Shown in pieces: positions 21,935 through 31,712 of a stretch of DNA of 64,000 bases. The number at the start of each line of letters is the position of its first letter. Position 1 is the first letter of the stretch. Both the position numbers and the translations under genes were made by a program. A model generated the notes under the pieces. The model worked only from the letters and a program-made list of their open reading frames with translations, was not told where the DNA came from and searched no databases. Source of the stretch: Norana najaformis (taxonomy: Eukaryota; Annelida; Clitellata; Crassiclitellata; Hormogastridae); contig OZ029916.1 of assembly GCA_964023275.1 (NCBI GenBank), positions 47,507,249 to 47,571,248 on the forward strand. Direction: 5' to 3'.

Positions 21935-22439
21935 CAATGGATTGTGTGATGACGATATTGGAATCTATTGGAAGTTAGATCTGGAGTCTTTTTCTCCTTT
22001 AAAGAAACTCTAAAACGTCGAGCTACAATTTGCTGATCTTTATATTACTGGAAATTTGATATCTGCTTAGCGGGGCCGGGTTTAGACATGTGAGGCCCCA
22101 ACCTATGGGAAGCTGTAGAGGCTCTATATTCAGTTGTTGGCAGACAATAGGGCTGTGTAACAACTGAACTTGACAGGAATGCCACAAAGACGCGTTACAA
22201 ATGCGTGAGGGGTGGAGATAAGGGTTACTTATATTCATACTATAATAAAACTATAGTAAATGAAAATATCTGAGTCTTTAAGAAGCCCGTTCAGACTGTG
22301 AGACCCTAAGCTGTAGCTTGTTTAGCTTATGCTTTAATCCGGCTCTGCAGCATGGAGCATAATGCGATCTTGGTACAGTTTACCAGAGACACACGACTTG
22401 TGGTTTGTCTCGTTTGCATTTCGGGCGAAAGTCCATTAC

Positions 22440-22545
22440 TTAAAGCTTCGTGAAACTCGAATAATTGTAATTGTAATTTGTAATTGTAATTTGAAATTTG
22501 TATAGCGCCTCTTCAAGACAAACTCCTCAAAGGCGTATAATTATT
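22440..22545 (-). repeat. Retroposon tail with (AATTAC)n
   Basis: TAATTGTAATTGTAATTTG runs into TATAGCGCCTCTTCAAGAC. This is the reverse complement of the tail at 49020-49074. Confidence 0.6.
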
Positions 22546-22929
22546 GAATGCATTAATATTTAACCTTTGCCTATTTGAAATGCTAAAATGTAAGGGCATC
22601 TGCAGATATCGGTAATATGTGTGCCTGTATTCGAATTAATAGGCCTACACATATATTACGCTTATAAGATCCTGTGAATAAATACGTCGAGAGGTAATAC
22701 TGTTTGTGCATATTCACACATAAATTTAGCAATTTCAAATTTATTTGCAGATTCCAGTTTTAGAAACCCCAATTATGAGAAAATATGATAGTGTCAATTC
22801 CACGATACTGTTCAGGAACAATTCTTCAAACTATAATATCACTGACTTTCCTGGATAAATGAATGTATACACATGTATGCACGCAAGATTTTATGTACGT
22901 GTTTGCAAGTGTATGTAAGTGAAATTAAT

Positions 22930-23225
22930 GTGTCTATGAATGTTTATATGATTGTATGAATGTAACTATGCATCTATGTATGCATCTCACATTATGCGTG
23001 CATGTATATATGTATATATGTATGTGTTTATGTATGTATGTATGTATGTGTGTATGTATGTATCTGTGTATGTATACATACATAGATACATACATACTTA
23101 CATACATGCAAACATACACACCAACATACATGCATACATATATACACATATGCAAACATATATGCATGCATAGATGCATACATACATTCATAGATACAAA
23201 ATACATACATACATACATACACAAA
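22930..23225. repeat. Inverted (TATG)n/(CATA)n microsatellite
   Basis: TATG repeats up to about 23068 switch to the reverse-complement ATAC repeats up to 23225, giving two long self-complementary arms that meet near TGTATGTATACATACA. Lies immediately upstream of the last exon of copy 3. Confidence 0.85.
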
Positions 23226-23266
23226 CAGGCATACCATTGTATATTTTATGTTACAATTCATTGCAG

Positions 23267-23473
23267 GAAATGAGAGACAGATTCCTTTCTGGTATGACCG
23301 ACGTCGTGACTGTGAATAGTTGTACGATGTACACTACGGTGAATGCCTTCGTGCGAAGGGCAGTGCCAGGATAGACTGCATGGACCACTTGCACCTAATT
23401 TGATTAGACTTCCGCATGTGATGCATCAACAGAGCTTAGAAAAAAGAAGCTCTCACATTAATGTGGAAATAAA
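23267..23473 (+). other. Last exon of peptide gene copy 3
   Basis: Acceptor CATTGCAG ends at 23266. The exon begins GAAATGA, so splicing from 21930 adds one Lys codon and then stops. AATAAA at 23468-23473. Conserved with 33913 and 44606. Confidence 0.55.
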
Positions 23474-23609
23474 CGCTGACGATTAACTGAATTAATTGAT
23501 TTTTGCCCCCAAATACAAAGCGCTGTTGATTTCTTGAGATTAGAAGATGTAAGAGAACCAGTAGAAGGAGGTAAAGAAGAATAGGAGAAGAAGCCGAAGA
23601 AGAATACAT

Positions 23610-23699
23610 ATATCCATACTTATTTACATGTGCCTATTTATACATGCATACATACTTACTTACTTATATACAGACGTCCTCCGTGAATATCTTTTTGCA

Positions 23700-23733
<34 letters not shown>

Positions 23734-23850
23734 CATACATGCATACACACATACATACATACATATACACATACGTACATACATACACACATACATACAT
23801 ACATACATATACACATACATACATACGTGCATACACACACGCATGCGATA
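23610..23850. repeat. (CATA)n microsatellite
   Basis: CATA/CACA tetranucleotide array downstream of copy 3, present at the matching place in units 4 (34230-34490) and 5 (44930-45150). Confidence 0.85.
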
Positions 23851-23934
23851 CGTACCGGTAAGTTCATACATTGTCACTGGTTGTCTAGGGATATGAATTA
23901 AGGTTAAATGTTTCACATCTTAAACATTTACAAG

Positions 23935-24178
23935 CGTGAAACGACTCACATAAAAACAAGTCGTCGATCTCAATCGGCGACAAAACCAGCGAACTGCCGC
24001 TCAAGAAGAAAACACAACATCCACCAACAGACGATGACGATAAAAGACTCAAAAAGAACCAAAAGGGTAAAACGGCTGAGAAGAACCGAAAAATCTCTGC
24101 AGATAGACTCAAACGCTTAGGTTTCTTCATTTGCCAACTGCATAAAGAAAAGTCTTCATTATACATATAAAAAATTAA
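23935..24178 (+). other. Conserved lysine-rich reading frame (unit 3)
   Basis: A frame with KNKSSISIGDKTSE, then KKKTQHPPTDDDDKRLKKN and KTAEKNRKISADRLKRLG, runs to a stop near 24178. The block recurs at 34600-34735 and 45240-45380. No start codon, signal or family is recognised. It may be an exon of an unknown gene or a piece of a mobile element. Confidence 0.35.
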
Positions 24179-24444
24179 CATTTAGGAGACGCTGATATAC
24201 TTATACGAAATCGGTAGGAAGCTCATGTGCAAAAAATAATGATTAATTATTTGAATGAATATCTGTAACGGTTGTATCTTGTCATCTAATTGCATCTGTA
24301 ATTAAATAGTATTGTATGTTGCCAAATACTATTATTTCTAATCAATTAATAAATAACCTATTATTGGCCTTTGAGTGATCAAAACCAACTTCTACCACCA
24401 CCTTCAGCATGCAATTAGAGTTGCTGACATTCAACATATAAAAA

Positions 24445-24503
24445 AACAGGCAGACAGACAGACAGACAGGCAGGCAGGCAGACAGACAGACAGACAGACA
24501 GGT
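24445..24503. repeat. (CAGA)n/(CAGG)n microsatellite
   Basis: Pure tetranucleotide array. The equivalent in unit 4 is short (36318-36353) and in unit 5 is greatly expanded (47742-47990). Confidence 0.9.
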
Positions 24504-24589
24504 CTAATCGTTCTTCCTCATGCTGTACTTTTCTCTAACTCCAGTGTCCTCCTCTCTCAAATTCTGCCCCTGCTCCTTAATATAAGTTA

Positions 24590-24950
24590 ACCGGCGATAG
24601 CTCCTTGCAACGAACTCCCGAAAGACCTCCACCAGTTCGCTGGATCGGTACATTTCTCGCCTGTCAGTAAGAAGATTTCTGCGCTTGCCCTAGTTCCTGC
24701 AGCTTTTCATACTCAACACTGAAAACCCAACTTCTCAAGCTATCCTATTCTGCTTCCCCTTCTTCACCATCCCATGACATCATCCCCTACGATTTCCATC
24801 GTGGCACCAAGTTGTCTCACAGGTTGACTTCCCTGGATACTCACTTGGAACCGAAACTGATTACACCTTGAGGATTTGATATAGCGCCGGTACATAAGCT
24901 GGTCCCATGACACGATTTTGTGTAGCGCTGATATTTTAGAGATATACATT
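24590..24950 (+). repeat. LINE 3' end, family A
   Basis: LINE C-terminal remnant (CTCAACACTGAAAACCCAAC region) with a tail. Homologous to 36410-36790 and 48040-48450. Confidence 0.55.
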
Positions 24951-25079
24951 TACATATGCATTACATTGAACAAACGTGCCATCACATGCGTCTATGTAAA
25001 TTTGAATATGCAGATAGGCTCGGGATTAATTATGCGTCGCTGTCATTTCAATGCGACATCCACCAACAGACGATGACGA

Positions 25080-25360
25080 AAAAATTAATTAATTAATTAA
25101 TTAATTATAATAATTAATTGATGGATATAATTTGTTAATAATAATAATAAATTAATTAATTAGTAAATTGATATAAATAAACAATTATATGATTTTTTAT
25201 TTAATTTATTAATTTAATTTATTTATTTATTGAAATAAATATTTAAATAAATAATTAAATTAATTAATTAATTAATTAATTAAAATAAATGATTAAATGA
25301 TTTATTGAAATAATTAATTAGTTACACAGTAATTAATTAATTAATTAATTAATTAGAGGC
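25080..25360. repeat. AT-rich (TTAA/AATT)n satellite-like tract
   Basis: Nearly pure A/T with TTAATTAATTAA runs. Preceded by a 30-bp echo of the lysine-rich block (CATCCACCAACAGACGATGA). Confidence 0.9.
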
Positions 25361-25439
25361 TTGGAAATTGGAACATAAAGACCTCAACTTCTTCCCTATT
25401 AATTAAAATCTGCTCTAAAGCTGGTAATGGGTCAATCCA

Positions 25440-26480
25440 AAGATTCTCGTCAATGAACCAGTTCAATGCAGGATTCGTCCCTTATTGATTGAAATTTTAT
25501 TGACATTAAATCACTGACATACCAGAAAGCATAAAATCAAATACATATAAGCCACAACATATGCACCGTGCTGGTGCAAGCCAATGGTTCAGCCGAAAAG
25601 GTCAGATAGACTCGCTTAAAACTCGCCTGGCCCATTTACAATGCTAACATATGGCGACTAAACAAACATAGCAACTTTGACATATGACAACTGTGCACAG
25701 ATTAAATCGATATGACAGATTAAAGATTACACAGTAAAAATAACAATTATAAATCAAGAAATTATTTTAAACACAATCCAAAAGACATTTATAATAACTA
25801 AATTTTACTTGTTAACACGCTAATACAGACTAATCAAGTATTTCATCAAACTAGTTTTAAATCTACTTTTACTTCCCAGCAACCAAACTCCGTTGCATAT
25901 TAATCGTAATCGTAATCAAGAATTTATAAGGCGCCACTTCATGATCTCATCAGAGGCGCTTCCGACCCTATAAACCAGAACCACTGGAGAACAGAATGGT
26001 CTTCAAACGCTTGTGGAAGAGAGAGGGAGAAATGCAAAGAAGTTCATGTCGCAGGTCACTAGGCAAAGCGTTCCAAGAAGTAGGGCCAACCACCACAAAG
26101 CTTCTGCTCGGAGCCGTGGCTGTTCGGACCAGAGGGACAAACAAGTCACCCTGAGCGTCGACCAGAGCAACCTGCTGCCAGGAATGAAAGAGGTCAGAAC
26201 ACAAAGCTCTCTTAGGTAGAGTGGGGAACATCCAGTGAGACAGTTACGCACAATAGAAGTGTGCGCGAACAACTTTTCTTGGATCGCGTGTACAGCTCGG
26301 CATGCTCAAATCTGCAATCGTTGGAGTACTACTAAACCAGAGCACTACCGAATAGACTAACGTGTCGCACATGGTCTGCAAGAAAAAACCGTATTTTGAA
26401 ATGGTGCATTCAGAACCGATAAAAATCCACGAGGCCTCTGAATACGGGGGACAGGCAATGGAGGATAAACCATCCTCCTT
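25440..26480 (-). repeat. LINE C-terminal fragment with GATTAC tail, duplicated at 40380-41420
   Basis: The minus strand reads RSFVVVGPTSWNALPSDLRH, then FHKRLKTILFSSG, a CR1/L2-type LINE C-terminus. Its 3' end carries (GATTAC)n, seen on the + strand as AATCGTAATCGTAATC near 25902-25918. The flanking 25440-25900 is part of the same duplicated block. Confidence 0.75.
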
Positions 26481-26574
26481 TTCTTCTTTTTCTTCTTCAT
26501 CTTCTTCTGCTCCTTCTCCTTCTGCTCCTTCTCCTTTTCCTCCTCTTCCCATTAATCTGCTCTTGGTAATAGTA

Positions 26575-26800
26575 ATTTGAGATTTATCAAGCGCCTCTTA
26601 GAGGATAACTCAACAGAGGTTCTTCCGACCCGAAAGAGTAAAATCAATGTTAAACAGTGCAGTCTTCAGGCGCCTACGGAACACTGAGAGGGTGAGAGAA
26701 AGGAGCTCAAGTTGCAATTCTCGAGGGACACGATTCCAGCAAGTGGCAACAACGTAGGCGAAGCTTCTGGACTGGGCAGTAGCGGTGCTCTTTTTCCTCC
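26575..26800 (-). repeat. LINE C-terminal fragment
   Basis: The minus strand reads SFAYVVATCWNRVPRELQLE, then FRRRLKTALF: another CR1/L2-type C-terminus. A related piece lies at 51530-51690. Confidence 0.65.
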
Positions 26801-27099
26801 TCATGCACCTATTCTTCTCCTTCTCCTTCTTTGTCTTCTTCTTTAAGTGACAGAATATCGGCAAAACATCACTTCTTAGTTTAATCGTATCAAATCGCAT
26901 ATGATGGCATAGTGTAAAATGGACTTCCTTTGTTTCACTACTTCTTGCAAATTGACGTCCCTTGTAGAAGGAAATTGACCGATAAAGTGAGACTCAAGGA
27001 TTGCGTGGAACCACCAAGCACCAACGCCTCATTCGGAACCTGCTTGCGTGTCTTTGGGATTTGGAGAGACTCTTGTTTGAGAAATAGTTTTGTTCTGAA

Positions 27100-27200
27100 G
27101 AAGCTTTGCATCACACTATGCAGTGGTCGCTGAATTTGCTGAAAGCTGAATGGTTGTTCATTTAACGAGATTCAAGAGAAATTAGCTGAATGTCTGTATA
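27100..27200 (+). pseudogene. Orphan remnant of the peptide-gene last exon
   Basis: AGAAGCTTTGCATCACACTA... followed by GGTCGCTGAATTTGCTGAAA matches part of the 2789-2945 exon. The polyadenylation signal is degraded (AGAGAAATTAG). It is followed to about 27565 by the common 3' flank also seen at 3100, 6500 and 16240. Confidence 0.45.
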
Positions 27201-27990
27201 TCATTTTAATTTAACTTTTAGGTGACGATGACAAGGAAAATGGAAAATTGGTTAAACTTAAACTGATATTCTTGCAAAAACACAATATCTGCTCAATAAG
27301 ACTGAAGGGAAATAAAATGAATGGTTGCCTACGATTGTTATTCATCTCATAGGAGATAGTGACTAGGAAAAATATGCCCGAAAACACTGGCTACACAAAT
27401 TTTAAGTTCAGCAGCCGATATGATCTAGTTCTTCTGGTCGCTACTGTTATTTGGCATTTACTTGTTTTGTTGGACCCATTCTACTTTGGCTACTTCCTAT
27501 TTTCTCTTCAAATATAAATGCATTATCTGTTAATGTCCAGTCATGCCCAGAAAGAAATAAAATGTTGGAATAGTATAGCTAAATTTCACCTTACATACCT
27601 ATACGGCCGCCCTGGTTTAATGTCTCTGTTTCCACTCTAATACTATAAATTTGATTTCTGCTACTTTCTATTACTTTCAATTCCATTCTTATACGAGTTC
27701 GTTAGTGACTTCAGAGCTCAATCGTTTCCTTACACTTCTTCCTAAAATAAAATAACCTCAATGTGGTTCTCTAGAATATCACTGGACAACAAATTTTTAC
27801 AAAAGTCATGTTACTGAAATGAAATTAGTCAGTTCTTATCAATTTGTATGTGCTGAAGACGAATATGACAGTGAAAATGCTGAATTGGCTCTAGTTTTTT
27901 TGTAATCTGAAATGAAGTAATTTTATATCGCACAATGCATGCCAATAGTGATACACTTACAGTTAATATTTGTAAAAACCAGGTCATAGA

Positions 27991-29682
27991 CTAGTTCTTA
28001 GATTTTTTTGCCTGTCTCTTGTACAGCTGTTCAGGAGCATCTCTGCGGAGTGTCCAGCAGTAGTCAGCCAACATTGTAGTGGACCATTTTCCCTGGTACC
28101 TTTGCTCCATTGTTGCGATATCTTGATGAAAACGTTCGCCATGTTCGTCACTAACCATACCACAGTTGTCAGGGAAGAAATCCAGATGGGAATGAAGGAA
28201 ATGCATCTTCAGAGACATATTGCAGCGAAATTTCTGGTACTGCTTGAGCATGTCTTCTACTAGTTCCTTGTAGTTTTCTGCCCTAACATTCCCCAGAAAG
28301 TCTGTAGACACTAGACGAAAAGCATTCCATGCTTGTTTCGCATCACCCTCCAGCAAGTTGTTGAAACGGTCATCTTTGAAGAGTTCTCTAATCTGAGGAC
28401 CCACAAAAACTCCCTCTTTAATCTTTGCTTCGCTGAGGCGAGGGAATTTTTCATGCAGGTATCGGAAAGCTGGCGAAGTGCGGTCCATGGCTTTCACGAA
28501 GTTCTTCACCAAACCTAGTTTGATGTGAAGGGGTGGTAGTAGGATTTTGTGAGCCTCGACCAGAGCTGGGTGCTGGATATTCTTCTGTCCAACTGCCATG
28601 TTTTGTCTGGGAGTCCATTCCTTCCGCACGTAGTGCAACTCTCTTGCTCGGCTATCCCACTCACACAAGAAACACATATATTTTGTATATCCTTGCTGCA
28701 GTCCCATTAAAATGGCAACTACCTTCAAATCACCACACAGGTGCCATTTGTACCTGTTATAGTCAATGGAATGCAGTAGCTGTTTTAGGTTATCGTATGT
28801 CTCTTTCATGTGGACAGCATGCGCTAATGGAATAGATGGAAGACGGTTTCCATTGTGCAAAAGCACAGCCTTAAGACTCAGTGTTGAAGAGTCTACAAAG
28901 AGTCTCCATTCTTGTGGGTCATGAGTGATCTGTAAGGCATTCATGAGGTCGTCAATATTGGAACAGAATACCAGATTACCTTCCTTCATAAAGAAAGGTT
29001 CCAACTGCTGATGGCGCTTTCTATATGAAGTAATTGTGACATCTTCTTCTAGAAGATTCCATTGTTGGAGTCTTGATCCTAGCAATTCTGCCTTGTTTTT
29101 GGATAAGTCCAAATCACGAACAAGGTCATTTAGTTCTTCCTGTGTTATTCTGTGTGGGGTTGATGATGTACCACAGTGAAAATCGGGATCACTGCACGCT
29201 GACGGACCAGGAGAAGAACATGTCGGCTCACCCTTGTCCTCATCAGATGAATCAAGGAAAATATATTCTGCTGGAGGTTCTGGAATAGGAAGTCCATCAC
29301 CATGTGGAACTGGTCTCAATGCTGACGGAATGTTTGGGTAGACTATTGTCGACTTCTTTTGCTTCGTTATTCCACCGGAAAGAGGAGGAACCAAGCAGAA
29401 GTAACAGTCATCTACGTGGTTGCTTTTCTCTCTCCACACCATGGGAACTGCAAACGGCATTGATGGTCTTTTGCCATTCAACCACTGTGAAAGCTGTGTT
29501 GTACATGTAGCACAGCATATATGCGGGGCCCATGGCTTGTCTTGGTCACCAACCTTGCATTCGAAGTAAGCATGATATGCCTTCTTGACTTGATAAGTGA
29601 TACTTTTCTTCTGGTTGGCAAATGTCACTTCCCCACAAATGTAACAAAAGTTGTCCACAGTATTTACGCACTTCCGAGGCAT
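27991..29682 (-). CDS. DDE transposase, 563 aa, intact
   Basis: Single-exon ORF filling the element at 27780-30134. It would cut and paste the element in the nucleus. Candidate catalytic residues in order: D264 (LFVDSSTLSL), D318 (LCGDLKVVAI) followed by C337-x-x-C340 (CFLCEWDS), H386 (PPLHIKLGLV), and E513 (SDEHGERFHQ). This matches the D...D-CxxC...H...E layout described for CMC-type transposases. The N-terminus has cysteine pairs suggesting a zinc-binding DNA-binding domain (CYIC at 13-16, CCATC at 56-60) and CYFC at 93-96. Residues 141-175 are acidic, Ser/Pro-rich linker. The C-terminus is basic (KRQAKKSKN). No frameshift or stop, so the copy looks young and possibly active. Similar uncharacterised proteins are, as I recall, common in hydra, aphid and mollusc genomes. 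Confidence 0.85.
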   Translation of the reverse strand: MPRKCVNTVDNFCYICGEVTFANQKKSITYQVKKAYHAYFECKVGDQDKPWAPHICCATCTTQLSQWLNGKRPSMPFAVPMVWREKSNHVDDCYFCLVPPLSGGITKQKKSTIVYPNIPSALRPVPHGDGLPIPEPPAEYIFLDSSDEDKGEPTCSSPGPSACSDPDFHCGTSSTPHRITQEELNDLVRDLDLSKNKAELLGSRLQQWNLLEEDVTITSYRKRHQQLEPFFMKEGNLVFCSNIDDLMNALQITHDPQEWRLFVDSSTLSLKAVLLHNGNRLPSIPLAHAVHMKETYDNLKQLLHSIDYNRYKWHLCGDLKVVAILMGLQQGYTKYMCFLCEWDSRARELHYVRKEWTPRQNMAVGQKNIQHPALVEAHKILLPPLHIKLGLVKNFVKAMDRTSPAFRYLHEKFPRLSEAKIKEGVFVGPQIRELFKDDRFNNLLEGDAKQAWNAFRLVSTDFLGNVRAENYKELVEDMLKQYQKFRCNMSLKMHFLHSHLDFFPDNCGMVSDEHGERFHQDIATMEQRYQGKWSTTMLADYCWTLRRDAPEQLYKRQAKKSKN

Positions 29683-29798
29683 TACTGTTTTGTATTGTAT
29701 CTAAATGGATAAAGTAATAATAGTTTTATAAAAACAGTAACTTAAACTGTCTCGCACAAAGTCTGTAATATTGTAAATGCTCAACCGTTCCGACTCGC

Positions 29799-29833
29799 TT
29801 TATATAGTACACTGCTGACGTCATCTTACGTCA
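29799..29833 (-). promoter_or_regulatory. Transposase promoter: TATA box and paired CRE-like sites
   Basis: On the minus strand TATATAAA (29806-29799) lies about 115 bases upstream of the transposase ATG. Just behind it are TGACGTCA (29816-29823) and TTACGTCA (29826-29833), arranged as a palindrome with arms GCTGACGT and ACGTCAGC. These are CREB/ATF-type sites, suggesting cAMP- or stress-responsive transcription. Confidence 0.6.
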
Positions 29834-30584
29834 GCAGCCGACTGGCTGTAGTTTTACATTGCATCAGAAAATGACGTAATCAAATGTGCATGATGTGTCC
29901 ATGATGGGATTATGCAATGAGGTGGAATATTACATCATTCTAGACTTATTTAGGATATTGTCGCAGTCCTACTGCATAAATTTACATGGTGAAACATAAA
30001 AAAATGAACTATATGAAATATTTTCAAAACGAGAGCCAATAAAATTTTTTTATGGTTATATTCGTGTTCAGCACACCAAGATGCTACACATTAGGGCCTT
30101 TTCCAGTCAGTAACGATTTCTATGTTGACCAGTGTATTCAAACATCCTGAACTTAAATTCTAATTGGTTCATTAGCAATCTATCCATAATAATAGCTATT
30201 GTCTAGTCTATCAGATTTTAAAAACAATAAATTAGGCCGCTCTACGGAGTTTTGGTTTTATGAAATTTTGACCAAAGGGGAAAGATATTTAGAATTTGCT
30301 GAGATTCAGCGAAGGCTCAAGTTCACAAGATTAAATTTAACTTATTCACTTTGCCATGACCATGACAATAGTACATTTTTATGAACTCCTTCCGTTGTCA
30401 ATTTTCCTCAGGACCATTTCCTTTGACTCCTGGATTTATTCCAGTTTTCGTTAAAATCACTCTACTGAATTTTTAAAGGCAAATCATACGCAATTGGCTG
30501 GATCACTCGGCTTAATTTAGACAGTAATAAAGCAACTTCGTCAACTGACCTGTGCTAATAAATGACGTACACATGACATGTTCA

Positions 30585-30835
30585 CTAACACACCCACTCC
30601 TCTTACACAGGTCCTGACTCCCTTTCTTCACCTTATCTCTCTTTCCGCTCCAATCCCACACATCATCCACAGTAGCTCGCACGCTGTCGCTCTGCCTGAC
30701 TCTTGGATCTCGACCTGGTACCGAACCATTTTCACCTATCGATTTTGTTTTGACTCAGCGCCTGTGAATTAGCTGGCCCCGTGACGTGGCTTTCGTTGGA
30801 CGCTGCAGAATCTCTGGAATACGATTACAATTACT
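30585..30835 (+). repeat. LINE 3' end, family A
   Basis: Homologous to 10128-10382. Tail GATTTTGTTTTGACTCAGCG ends in GATTACAATTAC. Confidence 0.6.
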
Positions 30836-31234
30836 TGCCAGGTGAACCTAAAGCCTAGTACTCTAATGTTTCAACAAACAGCAGATAGAGTCACCCAGAG
30901 TAAGTAATTCACGACGAAATCTGAAGTTGAACCGGTACATTCACATGGGCTCATCGACTGCTTTTACGGATTATTCATTAAACAACAAATTAATCGTCTT
31001 ACTTTTCAGTGCATAACAATTCATGGTTTATTTTGCATGACAGATTCATTAATACCATTCTTGCTCTTGTTTCAAAACAATCCCTTTTAGAAGCAGAAGT
31101 CGTTCTACGCTCATATATGAAAAATAAACTGCCGGAGAGCACAAAAGAAACACCTAATTAAGACGATAAAGCAGATAATCAGTATTTATCGTCTATTTTC
31201 AATAATAAACCCGCTTAGTCTGCACTTGTTCTTG

Positions 31235-31345
31235 TATAAAAAGCCGTCTTTTGATAAAGAAAACGAGTCAGCGTATTGTTAGAGACGAAAGCTGAACGCG
31301 TCTGATATACAAAATCTTCGTTCTTGTGGAATTTCGACGAACATA
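31235..31345 (+). promoter_or_regulatory. TATA box and former non-coding exon 1, copy 4
   Basis: TATAAAAAG at 31235-31243 is the best TATA match of the array, with the conserved GAGACGAAAGCTGAACGCGT block about 45 bases downstream. The donor GTAAGT seen in copies 1, 2 and 5 is changed to GAAAGT here, so another donor would be needed. Confidence 0.5.
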
Positions 31346-31712
31346 GAAAGTTTATTATCACTGTTCCTGGCATTTTACTTTAATGCCTGTAGAGGTGATC
31401 GCTGAACACAAGTCTCCATTTATTTCCTTCGTACATAAATGCACAAAGTATGCTTCCCATCAAGTTTCTTTAACAACCCATTTCGCACTCCAGTGCTTAA
31501 AGTATGTCTCCAATCGGCGGTAGCTTAATCAGCAAGCTTAATATCAAATACAGTGCAAGACCACGTTTCTTTACCCAACATGCAACGTAACTGTCGCTAC
31601 CAAGTTCATATTTCCGCTAATTAATTTCCACTCGGATTCGTAAGTATGTAGATTTAACGTCCAAAGAATCTTTATGTTTCAGGTTCATATTTCGCTGTTT
31701 TTACTGTTCCAG

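Larger units (their letters stand above)
27780..30134 (-). mobile_element. Complete DNA transposon with CACTGG termini (Chapaev3/CACTA-like)
   Basis: The left end CACTGGACAACA (27780) and right end, read inward, CACTGGTCAACA (30134) are inverted repeats. A further matched inner block (TGTGCTGAA-ACGAATAT) gives TIRs of about 120 bp with interruptions. The flanks are TAT on both sides, a 3-bp target duplication, and unit 1 (9640-9680) shows the empty site. The element is 2355 bp with a single uninterrupted transposase gene and its own promoter. CACTG termini and 3-bp duplications fit Chapaev3 or CACTA elements of the CMC group. Confidence 0.85.
19101..30936. repeat. Tandem segmental unit 3
   Basis: Starts with a diverged unit signature (ACATTTCCATGGACAGATAC). 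It contains peptide gene copy 3 (20835-21934) and is enlarged by LINE and SINE insertions upstream of the gene and by a 2.36-kb DNA transposon at 27780-30134. Confidence 0.75.
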
